Origin: Podarcis raffonei | Lineage: Eukaryota > Chordata > Lepidosauria > Squamata > Lacertidae | Length of the DNA stretch: 64,000 nt | Direction of reading: 5' to 3' | NCBI RefSeq assembly: GCF_027172205.1 | Contig: NC_070619.1 | Location: 1,064,001-1,128,000, forward strand | In this document: positions 1 through 18,399 of the stretch, one piece after another | How positions within the stretch are numbered: position 1 is the stretch's first letter | Layout: each line of letters opens with the position of its first letter | Program-made: the position numbers and the translations under genes | The notes under the pieces: generated by a model | The model's input: only the letters and a program-made list of their open reading frames with translations | The model's database searches: none | What the model was told of the DNA's origin: nothing

Positions 1-560
1 AGGTTTACATGCTTGTTTTCCTTAACAAATTAGTGATGCCTTTATTAATTAATTCATTCAGCCTTTATTGGCACAATTTAGACAACAAAAGCATTAAAAA
101 TCGATAAAACATTGGTAATCCAGACATATGAAATACATAAAACAATAGCCACCAATAAGTAAAAATAAGTAGTTTTAAATTTGACTTTGAAAATATCCTT
201 GAACAATTTCAGTAGTTTCAGAAATATTATCCCTCCAAAAATATGGGATTACAGATACTTTGCAAATAGATACTTTAAGCTTCAAAGGAGTCGCCTGTAG
301 GTCTCTCCAAAGGGTGCTGAAGAGAGGAAGTCCCAAATTATGTGGTATATTGTATCTGGTGTGTTCATACCACAAGAGCAAAGTCTATTCTGGAAGGGGA
401 TTTTGGGGGATCTCCCTGACCATACAAATGAGGGGGGTGCAAGACTCTATGATACAATGGGGTATCTTAAGTTGTAAAAATATCTGGGCCTTTATTAATG
501 ATGGCTCAAATGTACCATAAGCGGCTGGTGACTTGGAATTCTGAACAGGATATATTCCCT
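1..560 (-). repeat. LINE-like 3' end, class not fixed
   Basis: On the minus strand this stretch ends in a CCAATAAAGG-type terminus, seen on the plus strand as CCTTTATTGG near position 62. It also holds a short open stretch at 175-381 (minus). Similar termini occur near 2020 (minus) and near 8970 (plus), which suggests one interspersed non-LTR family. I cannot name the clade by eye. Confidence 0.3.
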
Positions 561-988
561 AGCCAAGAGTGTGGGAATTAATGTTATCAGAGCAGCTGAA
601 GCATCACAGTGAGCTTTCCAAGGAAGTGATGCAGTGTGATAATTTTATTGATACGTGGCTTCTATTTGTCGTGTATTTTAACAAAAGCAGCCAAGGACGT
701 GCTGGGCTAAATGGCACAGCTCCAAGGTTCTTTTGGTGTGGAAGTGAAGTGATGGCTCTCATCCATCCAGCCCTGCATGACCAACACATTGCTGCACTTT
801 CCTTGTTGCTATAATGTTAATGTTCTGCTTATGGATACAATAAATACTATATATAGCAAAATAAAATAAAGTTGCACCATCGAAATGCAACCAGGATGAT
901 TTATTTAATTATTTCACGAAACCCACGCACCACTCTGATTGCGGAAAAACCTCGAAACGGTTTAGAAAAAGGGATAGAACTTTAAAAT
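561..988. other. Intergenic, nothing recognised
   Basis: No exon, RNA or repeat terminus is recognised here. Short open frames exist on both strands but have no domain, signal peptide or splice context. Confidence 0.4.
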
Positions 989-990
989 TA

Positions 991-1216
991 CAGTGGTACC
1001 TCGGGTTATGTACTTAATTTGTTCTGGAGGTCCGTTCTTAACTTGAAACTGTTCTTAACCTGAAGCACCACTTTAGCTCATGGGGCCTCCCGCTGCTGCT
1101 GCTCTGCCACCGTGCGATTTCTGTTCTCATCCTGAAGCAAAGTTCTTAACCCGAGGTACTATTTCTGGGTTAGCGGAGTCTGTAACCTGAAGCATATGTA
1201 ACCCGAGGTACCACTG
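991..1216. mobile_element. Tigger-like MITE, 226 bp
   Basis: The termini CAGTGGTACCTCGGGTTA and its complement are inverted, and TA lies directly outside both ends (989-990 and 1217-1218). A TA target and CAGTGGTACC ends fit the Tigger branch of the Tc1/mariner superfamily. There is no transposase, so it is nonautonomous. Copies of the same layout lie at 43194-43419 and 56034-56259. Confidence 0.85.
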
Positions 1217-1218
1217 TA

Positions 1219-2500
1219 CCATTATTTAAGAGTTTCAAAAAGTGAAAATGACAATAAACTTTTGCAAGGACAAATCCCATCGCACAACTTTTTTTAGAGT
1301 TTGTTGAGAGTGTCCACAAGCATATAAACAGTGGTGATCCACTAGCTCTGCCACGCTAGGAATCCAGCAGTGAAGATGACAGCAATGAAGACCCCCCTCT
1401 TGGCCTAGCAGATGGGGACCAAAGGAAAGCAGAGCAAGACGTTGGGCACTCGCTTGGCAGCAGGAGTTGCGGGAAGGAGGTGTACAAGGTGCCACCCCAG
1501 CCGTCTTAGGGACTCCACACCAGATTTGTGTAGGGTTTCCTCCTGAGCCCTTTCTTCTCCTGAAGCTGGGAGTGGAGGTTTAGGGTCCTTCTCCTAGAGG
1601 GGGTCCCTTCCCAGGTGGACGAGCCCAACCTGCCCCTCACTTCCCCCTGCAGCACAGGTAGAAACCGCCTGCTTGGCCATTGGACCCCCTCTTGGCCTCA
1701 TCCACTCTGTCTTCGCATGCAAGGATGTCCCTAACTCACCAAGGCTTCGAGACGCATCGGCTCCCCTCACCTGGTTTAGCCAACCAGCTAAATCTGTTCC
1801 TAGGATTGTGGCCACTTTCGCCTGCTGACAGCTTCCAGGAGCCACTGGTGAGAGCTGAGCACAGGGTGGGGACCAAAGGCGGACAAACTGTCCTAGAAGG
1901 AGCAGGATGAGTCCCCCACTAGAGGTACTGCCCCTCCCAGCACCCCAAACACCCCTTCCAAAGACTCTATAAATATTCCAAAACCTCTCCATATTTTTTG
2001 TACTCATCATCATCATCAAACCTTTTATTGGCATCACATACAAACATCCATAGTAAATCAATACAGAATTACCACCTCCCCAATGTCACAGAACATTTGT
2101 CAAATGAAAAGAGGCGAAAAAGTCTAACGTTACATCTCTGGGTCATTTTTGTACTCAATTATTGCCTGGTCAATGATTAGTGTGAGTGCGGGGGGTGTGG
2201 TTGGGTGTGAATGTATTACTTTATGTGTGTATGAAATCAACCAAAAGTTATACAAATAGTGGGTACAGGAAAAAGCTGTGCCTGTCTTCCTTTGGACATT
2301 ACGGTTTCTGAAACTGTAACAAGGTTCCCTAAATTTGTGATAAGGTGAGGTTTTTGAAAGCTGAATCTGGAACGCCCATGTGCGGCATTTCCCACCAAAT
2401 TGATCAGAAGGAAGGTGCCACACCTCTTCCTTTGACCATGAAATGTCACTATTGCTCAGTTAAGTTTTGACAAATTGTTTCTAGGAACTTAAGGTGGGAG
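1219..2500. other. Intergenic with two repeat pieces
   Basis: The part around 1390-1600 resembles 44850-45010: both hold the word GAGCAAGACGTTGGGCA and a TTCTTCTCCTGAAG block in the same order, so it is an interspersed repeat that I cannot classify. Positions 1985-2150 carry a LINE-like tail on the minus strand, with CCTTTTATTGGCATCACATA and a (CAT)n run at its end. The rest, 2160-2500, looks unique and is the flank upstream of cathepsin gene 1. Confidence 0.4.
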
Positions 2501-2524
2501 AGGAAATTAGATACGCACACTCTT

Positions 2525-2533
2525 TATAAAAAG
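2525..2533 (+). promoter_or_regulatory. Candidate TATA box of cathepsin gene 1
   Basis: TATAAAAAG lies about 30 bp before a GC-richer stretch that ends in a good splice donor (AAAG|GTAAGG, donor at 2619). The coding exon that follows starts with a splice acceptor two bases before its ATG, so an upstream noncoding exon is needed. This is the best-placed promoter I can see. No transcript evidence is available. Confidence 0.5.
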
Positions 2534-2554
2534 GGGGCTGGAACTTATTCTGCC

Positions 2555-2618
2555 CAGACAGACGGGGTGGACAGACATCCAAGATCCTGTTCTCTGAATA
2601 TTTCCACTTGAGGGAAAG
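2555..2618 (+). other. Candidate noncoding exon 1 of cathepsin gene 1
   Basis: Start is inferred from the TATA box and is approximate. The end is set by the donor GTAAGG at 2619. L-group cathepsin genes in vertebrates usually have a noncoding first exon and an ATG close to the start of exon 2, as seen here, where the acceptor ends at 3530 and the ATG is at 3533. Confidence 0.45.
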
Positions 2619-2784
2619 GTAAGGTTTGTTGGAAGCCAGATTGGAGATTATTTATAAAGAGTAGAGAGGGCATGTTCAGAGAGATTTAAATTAAAATGAT
2701 TTCCCGCCCCTCAAAGCACCATTGCTGTGATTGTTCATGCTGGATATTACCTGCATTCAGCAAATGTTTGATATTCAGAAACAG

Positions 2785-2915
2785 CATTTAATAATAATAT
2801 AATAATTATTTATTATTTATTTTCCCCAGCCACACTGGGCAGCTCCCAACAGAAAGTTAAAAACACGATAAAACATCAAACATTAAAAATTTCCCTAAAC
2901 TTCATCTAACAAATT
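2785..2915 (-). mobile_element. L2 LINE 3' end fragment
   Basis: An AT-rich (ATT)n-like run is followed by CCCCAGCCACACTGGGCAGC and the AAACATTAAAAA-type 3' UTR found in the longer minus-strand L2 copy at 39205-39655. It is only the 3' tail. Confidence 0.6.
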
Positions 2916-3234
2916 TCATGAGTCACTAAGGATAATCAAACCTGAAAATTTCAGTTCCTCTCAGCTCCCTTGTTTCCCTTGAATACAGTTCTCCACATCA
3001 CTTTGCAATTTTTTAAAATCCTCTTGAAAATTTATCATTTTAGTGCACATTTTTGCAGAGCAATTTCGCTATTTTCTCCAGTATAGACATTTTTAATGCA
3101 GACTTTATCTCGGTGTATGCATTTCACACATTACTTGGCTGCAGAATTGCATTTGATCCAACACAACTAGGTTTCAGTTGCCCAGGAAGTCAAATTTTGC
3201 GGTCCTTTAAGAGCGGTGAAATTACTGAGACAGA

Positions 3235-3335
3235 GCAACTGGTGTTGGAAGGGACCCAAGGGTCATCTAGTCCAACCCCCTTGCAATGCAGGAATCACAG
3301 CTAAAGCATCCATCCAATCTCTGCTCCCATCACCA
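3235..3335 (-). mobile_element. CR1 LINE 3' tail
   Basis: TTGGAAGGGACC, TCATCTAGTCCAACCCCC and TGCAATGCAGGAATC read on the plus strand as the complement of the CR1 3' end. The fragment sits in the 5' UTR intron of cathepsin gene 1. Confidence 0.7.
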
Positions 3336-3532
3336 CCATCGCACATAGAGCTTAATGCAAAAATGGAATGAAATTAACATGTATTTTAGAAAAATATGTA
3401 CTAAATGTGTGTGTTTAGCAGGTGTATATATTTGGGGAGATGTGTGCATTTTGAAACTTTTTTTAGAGAAAATACTTGAGAGAAAACATACATGAAATTA
3501 TCTTAGAGGTTCAGGTTGTCTCCTGTGCAGAT

Positions 3533-11351
<7,819 letters not shown>

Positions 11352-11445
11352 CCAGCTAAGGCTCCACAACCCTTCCTTCTGGAATCTTCCAAACTTCAGA
11401 GCAACGAATCATCAGGACGCTTCACCTCTTATTTCATAGCTACCA

Positions 11446-11451
11446 AATAAA
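11446..11451 (+). promoter_or_regulatory. Poly(A) signal of cathepsin gene 1
   Basis: AATAAA lies 95 bp after the TGA stop, giving a short 3' UTR. Confidence 0.8.
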
Positions 11452-11859
11452 GCACTTTGAAATCAAATAATATAGAGTGCCATCTCGATTTTCAGATATT
11501 AATAAATACTTAAGCATGCGCTTGGCTGTTTTGTGTGAGTTCTTGCATAAATTCAGCACATTCTGTGTTTTCTGAAGGTTGCATTTAGTTTGGATTTGGG
11601 TGAGGATCACATCCAAGGCAATTCTGGGAATCTTCTGATTCGCTGGAGAAGCTCATGGAATCTCTCGGGTCACTGTCATACTCCCCTACGCTCCCCTCGG
11701 ATTCCTCTCCTTCGCTCTCCATTTCCTCTCTCCCCTGTGCTTCTGCTCCTGAGCCCCTGACACACATCAGCTAGGAACTCCCCCGGGGTCACCCATTGGG
11801 GGCGTGCCTTAGGCCCTCACCTCCCCAGGCTTTGGACAGGCCACGCCCCCCGGAATCCT

Positions 11860-12250
11860 TTATCGGACTACCCTTCAATATGCAGGGCAGGTGATGGCGC
11901 TACCTCCCCTCTTCTATCTACAGAACTATATGAATGCCTAACTGCCAATACCCAGAAAGTTCTGAGGATTTGCTACGAGGTAGGCGAAAACCAAGCGGCT
12001 GGTGCCAATTTGCCAAGTGCAAAAATTCCTACCAGGCCCCTCAATGGCGACCAACCGAGGTCCATAGCAAGGTCAGGGAACGAAAACCTTATAGGGTGGG
12101 AGGGTGGGAAACAGGAACAGCTGGCAGGCAGGGAAAGAGGGAGATCCCCGGCCGTGTCCTGCCTTAAGTAGGGCAGGCCACACCCCCAGAGCCAGCCAAT
12201 TGGCTGGCCAGGGGATGACGCGGCTGGGAATCCCCCCAATTGCTCCAGCC
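11860..12250. repeat. Unclassified repeat X, copy 2
   Basis: Collinear with 6180-6720 (see copy 1). Here it has no hAT element around it, so the hAT element and this repeat are independent. The flanks 11780-11860 and 12250-12300 are GC-rich and may belong to it. Confidence 0.5.
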
Positions 12251-12299
12251 GCCACGCACATGGTGGGGCCGTGAAGCCCACAACTCCACCTCTTTTTAG

Positions 12300-13110
12300 G
12301 GCGGAAGTGGCTTTAGAGAAGGCAAATGTTGGAAAACAAGCAAGGCAATAAGGACATGTCCATGCAAGGACAAAGACCCCTTTCTACCAATAGGGGCACA
12401 GCAGAGACCGCAGGGGAGGGCGAGGGAGAAGAAGACACATAAAGAAAGCAGATGACGGTATCACCTGGTGTCCTTTGTCCAGCCTTGGGAGATGACTCCA
12501 CTGGACTATTCAAACCAGCCTGAATAAACCTGTGTTTTCCCACTCGCTTGTTGTCCTGTTTGGCTGGAGAAATGGACTAGTTGGGCCTTTGTTGCTGCAG
12601 GGCTCTTCTTTGGTCCTTGTGAGCAAAGTTCAAGCCAAACTCCCCCCTCCCAAACTCACACATTGACTTATGTCAAACTTTGGATGTTTAACACAAGCAT
12701 GTTTATCTCCAGCTCTGCAGCTGATGCTTGAGCCATTCAAGACTCCAAAAAGTTGCAGGTGAAATTTTATCCATGTATAATCATCTAAATCATAGTGATT
12801 TCTTCTTTTAAAGCTCAAGAGATATTTCTGGAGGTGGCGTAAGCCTCGGAAGCAACAACAACATGACAATATTAATTGCACTGTGACAAGAGAGGAGAAA
12901 GCTGGGGCAGAGAACATTTTCTGTGTCGGAGACACGTAGAGTCAAGATTTAGAGCTTAGAGATATAGTGCTTAATACTTCTGAAGCCAGATCTGAGCTTC
13001 ACCCTGATCAAGAAAGTCTCTGTCACTTGGGTCTCACCAGAGTTTTCTCTTCTTCTGCTTCCCTGGTCTAGGAAATAAGAGGAGCTGCTGACAATACTGT
13101 TGTAGGAAGG
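12300..13110. other. Intergenic, upstream of a V2R exon
   Basis: No repeat or exon is recognised up to about 12,950. The last 150 bp before 13120 may be the old 5' flank of the vomeronasal receptor gene. Confidence 0.35.
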
Positions 13111-13119
13111 AGAGTCAGA

Positions 13120-13338
13120 ATGAGACCCCTGTTCCTCCTCCTCCTGCTTTTAATGATGCCCCATGGAGTCTGTGGGAACCAGAGGGCAAAGTGTCCTTTA
13201 AATCTGGTCAGGGATGAAACAGATGCTCGCAATTACTACAGGCCTGGAGACTTTCTCATCAGTGGGATCGTATCTTCAAAACTTTACCTAAAACAAGCTG
13301 CTGTATTGAGGTGTTTGGTGTTTCACCTCCCTCCATAA
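13120..13338 (+). pseudogene. Vomeronasal type-2 receptor, first exon (orphan)
   Basis: The ATG opens a strong hydrophobic signal peptide (residues 2-18) followed by KCPLNLVRDE and YYRPGDFLISGIVS, the hallmark N-terminus of V2R pheromone receptors (class C GPCRs). The frame stops at 13338 and no clear donor or second exon follows. The ligand-binding exons expected within a few kb are missing; the next recognisable coding piece is a cathepsin exon at 13920. I call it a gene remnant with an intact first-exon frame. Confidence 0.75.
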
Positions 13339-13393
13339 AACTGGCTCCTCGCTCACTGTTTTTGAGCCCCTTTGAAGCAGCAACTTCCAACTA

Positions 13394-13626
13394 CAGTGGT
13401 ACCTTGGGCTACAGACGCTTCAGGTTACAGATGCTTCAGGTTACAGACTCGGCTAACCCAGAAATAGTACCTTGAGTTAAGAACTTTGCTTCAGGATGAG
13501 AACAGAAATTGCGTGGCAGAGGCAGTGGGAGGCCCCATTAGCTAAAGTGGTGCTTCAGGTTAAGAACAGTTTCAGGTTAAGAATGGACCTCCAGAACAAA
13601 TTAAGTTCTTACCCGAGGTTCCACTG
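13394..13626. mobile_element. Tigger-like MITE, 233 bp
   Basis: CAGTGGTACCTTGG and GAGGTTCCACTG ends with TA outside both. It is the reverse orientation of the 991-1216 type and sits about 55 bp after the V2R exon frame ends. Confidence 0.8.
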
Positions 13627-13919
13627 TATTAGGAAGGGTTGTAAGCAGAGGAGGTTGAATGTTGGAAGATTTGGGGCAGTGAACGAAACTCCTTCTTCAC
13701 AAAGTGCAAAGTGGAACTCACGGCCACAGGAGGCAGTAGGATTTAGGCAAATTCATGGAGAGGAGGCGAATGTCCCGGGTCCTCAAATGCTCTGCGCTTC
13801 AATCGGGAGAAAGCTGCGCTCGCAGAGCTCAGGCGATGCTGGATTTTGGCAAGCCCACTTGCCACAATGAGGTGATGATCCAGCAAGTGAATCCAAACTC
13901 TTTATCGGGTTCCTTGCAG

Positions 13920-14042
13920 GAGGAAGAACTTTTCCGGAGGGCTGTGTGGGAAAAGAATCTACAAATGATTGAAGAGCACAACTTAGAGACTTCCCAGGGG
14001 ATGCACACCTATGAGCTGGGCATGAATCACCTTGGTGACTTG
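13920..14042 (+). pseudogene. Orphan cathepsin propeptide exon (exon 2 copy)
   Basis: A 41-codon phase 0 exon with a good acceptor (CCTTGCAG) and donor (GTAAGT). It encodes [13 protein letters not shown] and MNHLGDL, the ERFNIN and GNFD parts of an L-group cathepsin propeptide. It is closer to exon 2 of gene 2 (EEEAFRRTVWEKN, MNHLGDL) than to that of gene 1. I find no signal-peptide exon before it and no exons 3-7 before the next gene at 29.8 kb. It is the last visible piece of a third tandem cathepsin. Its frame and splice sites are undamaged. Confidence 0.85.
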
Positions 14043-14157
14043 GTAAGTGGTCCATACATTGGGCAGACTTTTCTGCATTCATTCCAGACGGGTTGTTTAT
14101 TGCTGTGGTCAAGCTCCTCCTTGGGGAAGGGCGACAGCGTCCGCCTTCCATGCATAG

Positions 14158-14815
14158 AATCATAGAGTTGTAGAGTTGGAAGGGGCCACCAAGGGTCATC
14201 TAGTCCAACCCCCTGCAATGCAGGAATCTCAACCAATGCATCCATGGCAGATGGCCACCCAACCTCTGCTGAAAAACCTCCAAGGGAGTCCACCACCTCC
14301 CAAGGGAGACCGTTCCACTGTCAAAAAGCTCTTCCTGTCTTCTTGACCTTCTTCCTGAGGTTTAGCCCGAATCTCCTTTCTCGTAATTTGAAGCCGTTGG
14401 CTTGAGCAGGAGAAAACAAGCTTGTTCCCTCTTCCATGTGACAGCCCTTAAGATATTGGAAGTTGGCGCTCATATCTCTTCTCAGTCTCCTCTTTTTCAG
14501 GCTAAACATACCCAGCTCCTTCAACCGTTCCTCATCAGGCTTGGTTTCCAGACCCTTGATCATCTTGATTGCCCTCGTCTGCACACCTTCCAGCTTGTCA
14601 ACATCCTTCTTAGATTGTGGTGCCCAGAACTGGACACAGGAACTCCAGGTGTGGTCTGACCAAGACACAATAGAGTGGCACTTTTCACTAGACTTCTGCT
14701 GATACAGCCTAAAATAGCCTTCGCTTTCTTCACTGCTGCATCGCACTGTGGGCTCACGCTAAGCTTGTGGTCCACTACGTCTCCTAGGCTTGTAGTCTTT
14801 CTTTGGGTAAGCATA
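14158..14815 (-). mobile_element. CR1 LINE, 3' part of ORF2 and tail
   Basis: The minus strand encodes CR1 reverse transcriptase C-terminal motifs ([18 protein letters not shown] and, in another frame, [20 protein letters not shown]), then the CR1 tail with the TCTATGATTCTATG type end. It is 5'-truncated and frame-broken. Confidence 0.85.
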
Positions 14816-14829
14816 GGCACAATCTGACG

Positions 14830-15600
14830 CGCAGCGTAAATTAACAGTGCAGAGTTTTAAAGAATAAGAGCTTTACTGAGTTAAAATAAACTTCTTCATA
14901 AACAACATGGTTCCAAACAGTTGGACTGAGATTCCATACTGCTCAGAACTGAGGTGACTGACTCTGACTGACATCTTACAGATGACATCTTACAGACTGA
15001 CATCTTACAAAAGTGAAACTGGCTGCCAAGTCACATGACAGGGTATCTCCGCAGTTCGCAGTCAGGCCTGGATGACTTGACTCGGCCCAAATGACTGGGC
15101 AGCCCCAGCCCTTCCCAGCCTGCTTGGCGGCTTCGGCTCTCAGGGCCTTCAGGGCCTTCCGGAGCTGAGGGCCTCATCACACCTAAATCCGGCCCTGCGT
15201 TGGACGTTCGGCTTCCAAGGAACGTTCACAAACGGGAACACTCACCTCTGGGTTTGGAATTGTAATAGCATCACCTCACAATAATAATATTGCCACATCT
15301 CCTCTAGGCCTCCTACCTGGAGAATCCATCTTTCTCTCCCAACTCTCACGGTCATCTGACAGGCATCCCCCTTGCAGGGCATTATCAGGCTTGCTTGCAA
15401 AGCAGCACTTTGTGACATCAGCTGGCAAACAGGGGCCAGGCTGCTGGGTTGTCTGGCAGCTGAATGAAGAAAAATAAAACCGGGGGGGGGGGGTCAAAGT
15501 GTGCTGGGATGAGGCCACCATGGGTCAGGCCAGAGGGGGCTGTTGGGGGGTGTGGTTGCGCCTCCCCTTCTTCTGCATCTTGCTCCCCCATCCATTCCTT
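14830..15600. other. Intergenic with a small tandem repeat
   Basis: TGACATCTTACAGA recurs three times at about 14965-15010. Otherwise nothing is recognised. The part near 14870 has an AT-rich stretch that could be an old element end. Confidence 0.35.
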
Positions 15601-15611
15601 CAGCTGCTCGA

Positions 15612-15690
15612 GAGAATCAGAGCATGGCAGAGTTGGAAGGGGTGCCAAGGGGCATCTAGTCCAACCCCCGGCAGTGCAAGGATCCTGCCC
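15612..15690 (-). mobile_element. CR1 3' tail fragment
   Basis: AGAGTTGGAAGGGGTGCC and CATCTAGTCCAACCCCC are complement CR1 tail words. It faces the plus-strand CR1 piece at 15915-16153. Confidence 0.65.
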
Positions 15691-15914
15691 ACAGCCAGCC
15701 CCTGGCTGGGCTCCACACTCCCACCACCTTCTTCCCAGCCAGATGCACAGACCCCTTGCCATTCTGCATGGGGTGGGGAAAGGGGAGAGGGAGGTGTTTT
15801 GCTCCCTGTCCCTCCAGACATGGATATGAGAGCCCTGTCAATATCTCAAGGGCGTCCCAGGGAGGAAGTTTGTCTTCTCCTGCTCCAGAGGCCCTCAGGA
15901 CCTGAAGCCATGGC

Positions 15915-16153
15915 TTTAAGCGACCAGAAAGGAGATTCCGACTCAAGGAATAACTTTCTGGCAGCAAGAGCTGCTTGACAGTGGAAGGAAATCCCTCGGA
16001 AGGCGATCGACTCTCCTTCTTTGGAGGTTTTTCAGCAGAGCTTGGACGGCCACCTGCCATGGGTTCTTGAGTTGAGATTCCTGCATTGCAGGGGGTTGGA
16101 CTAGATGACCCTCGGAGTCCCTCACAACTCTACAGTTCTAGGATGCTATGATT
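15915..16153 (+). mobile_element. CR1 LINE 3' end
   Basis: AAAGGAGATTCCGACTCAAG through GGGGTTGGACTAGATGACCC to GATGCTATGATT matches the 3' untranslated end of CR1 seen in other copies here. Confidence 0.75.
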
Positions 16154-16227
16154 TAAAGTGCATCCAGTGAGCATTTAAAGCACATGACGTCTCCCAAATG
16201 ATCCTGGGCATTGCAGCTTCCCTGTCA

Positions 16228-16360
16228 GAGAGGCCAGTGTGGTGTAGTGGTTAAGAGCAGTGGGCTCGTAATCTGGTGAACCGGGTTCGCTTCCCCGCTC
16301 CTCCCCATGCAGCTGCTTGGTGACCTTGGGCCAGTCACACTTCTCTGAAGTCTCTCAGCG
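16228..16360 (+). mobile_element. MIR-like tRNA-derived SINE
   Basis: A-box-like GTGGTGTAGTGGTTAAGAGC and B-box-like GGGTTCGCTTCC are followed by the core GACCTTGGGCCAGTCACAC. It joins directly to V2R coding sequence at about 16361. A tail is not visible, so the SINE is cut or marks the break point. Confidence 0.75.
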
Positions 16361-16794
16361 GGGGGCAAGTTCTCATCTGCACCATCTGGCTGGGCTCTTC
16401 TCCCCCATTCCCTGAGCCTGACATGCACTCCCAGGTGGAAAAGATCATCCTGCAATGCAGCGAAGGGTCTGTGGCCATGTTTTATGTTGCCCTTGGCTAC
16501 ATGAGCTTCTTGGCTGCCACCTGCTTCACGGTGGCTTTCCTAGCCAGGAAGCTGCCTGGCTCCTTCAACGAAGCCAAGCTGATCACCTTCAGCATGCTGG
16601 TCTTCTGCAGTGTTTGGGTGTCTTTTGTGCCCACCTACCTGAGCACCAAGGGCAAGTACATGGGGACCGTGCAGATCTTCTCTATGTTGGCCTCCAGTGC
16701 TGGGCTCCTGGGCTGCATCTTCCTCCCCAAGTGCTACGTTATTCTGCTGAGGCCTGATCTGAATACAAAGGAGCACCTGGGAACAAGAACTTAA
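16361..16794 (+). pseudogene. Vomeronasal type-2 receptor, last-exon fragment (TM5-TM7)
   Basis: In frame from about QVLICTIWL, through [12 protein letters not shown], three membrane segments follow: [16 protein letters not shown] (TM5), [19 protein letters not shown] (TM6) and [20 protein letters not shown] (TM7 with the PKCY class C motif). The frame is open to a TAA. A complete V2R last exon also encodes TM1-TM4; that part is replaced by a SINE at the 5' side. It could be the other end of the gene whose first exon is at 13120, but a different family member is possible. Confidence 0.85.
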
Positions 16795-17730
16795 GATGGC
16801 ATCGGATTCAGTGTTGACAATGGCCATCACTGCAGAGATGAAACACAAGTAATTGTCTTTGGATTACAGCTCCACATAGCTCTCTTCCTTTTACATGAAT
16901 CATGAAAGATGAAAATAATTGTTGAAAACCTGCAATGGCCACAAGGCTACTGGGTCCAATGTTTAGCCTGTACTGCTTTATCGCTGCCTGATTCCCACTA
17001 GATAACTGGTGATGAGCTATGCTGGCCTTGATGCTGCTGATATTCATCTGGGTCACAGTCCTATCCTTTTCAGAAGTGGGGCTTAGGGACATTGTGGCAA
17101 AAACTTTGTTTTAGCTTCTTCTCTTTATATTTTAGGGATTTTTCCAAATATAATGGAACTTTCCCTTTCACCCACTATAACGCCTTACCATCTGCTCTAT
17201 CCCCCCCCCCCATTTAGTAATGAAAAACAGAATTAGAATGGCAAATAAAAATCATTAACCCAACAGTTGTTGATAAAGCATGCATATGAATAAGCCCTGA
17301 GTGGCAGGCTCCTCAAACCTTCAACAATGGTTTACTTACTTACTAAACTCCCACCATTATAGAAACAATAGCTAATGATTCTTGGGGTGAGGATGTGGAG
17401 GCTGCAAGAGAGGCTGAAGAGGAGAAGGCAGGGCGAAATTTCCTGCTTTGCCTCAAACTGTGAAGCATCCTAGGCTGCCCCTGCCCCTTACAAAGTGTTC
17501 CTGCTCCTTCCACAGGCCTGGCACCTTGGCAAATGCCCAAACACTTTCCCTTCAGCCAGGCATTTGATAAATAATAATCTCCACACACTTTAACTCAGTG
17601 GGTCTGACATCTGAGGAGATGCACAGAGAAACATTCTTGGCTGAGTTTTGCTTTTACTGGTATAATTTTATTCATTCATTTCATAAAATTTATATACCAT
17701 ATGATTGCAAGAAATACTCCAAAGGGGTTT
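16795..17730. other. Intergenic, nothing recognised
   Basis: AT-rich downstream flank of the V2R fragment. No gene or clear element end is seen. Confidence 0.4.
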
Positions 17731-17734
17731 AATA

Positions 17735-17995
17735 TGAAGTTTCTGGATGGGGTAACTGTGAGGTGGATTTGTAGATGGTTGACTGAATGAGCTTATGAGG
17801 GCTGAATGAGGGCTTATAAATAGTTCCTCATCATTCTGGAAAAAAGTGACAAGTGGGCTGCTTTGGGTTCTGTCCTGGGTCCGTTGTTGTTCAACGTCTA
17901 TAAATGACTAAGGATGGAGGAATTGATGGGACGCTCATCAAATTTGCAGGTGGCACCAAATTGGGAAGGGTAGCAGAAAACAGAATCGGGATTCA
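17735..17995 (+). mobile_element. Old CR1 LINE, 5' half of a split copy
   Basis: Encodes diverged CR1 reverse transcriptase: SFWKKVTSG, GPLLFNV-like, LIKFAGGTKLG. Its alignment point at the right end (AENRIG) is about ten residues before the point where the copy at 22758 starts (NWAQISK), so the two look like halves of one element. Confidence 0.6.
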
Positions 17996-18399
17996 TCCCT
18001 GACCACTGGTCCTCTTCGCTAGGGATGATGGGAGTTGTAGTCCCAAAACATCTGGAAGGCCAAGTTTGCCTTGGCCTGCCTTAACATTTGGGTGCACATT
18101 TGGTTCTACTCCGGGAGGTTCTGTTGCTCGGAAAGGTTGAGGGTCAGGAGAGAGGAACATTTCCTTCTTTTTTAAATCTAAGGGCTTATCCACACTTAAA
18201 TTTTGTCCTGTTCTTTCCAGGTCTGTGCTTTAAGTCTCCATCTCTGAGTGTGTTCGGGGGGGGGGGGGCTTTCCCTGCTAAAACCTGCTCTTTTAGGCCA
18301 GGAAGGTTGAAGTGGCTGAAACTTGAAAGATTTGAGGCCTATTCCTCCAACTGTCTCTCCCCAGGACAGGCCAGGAAGCACTGAAGAGGCTTAATTACT

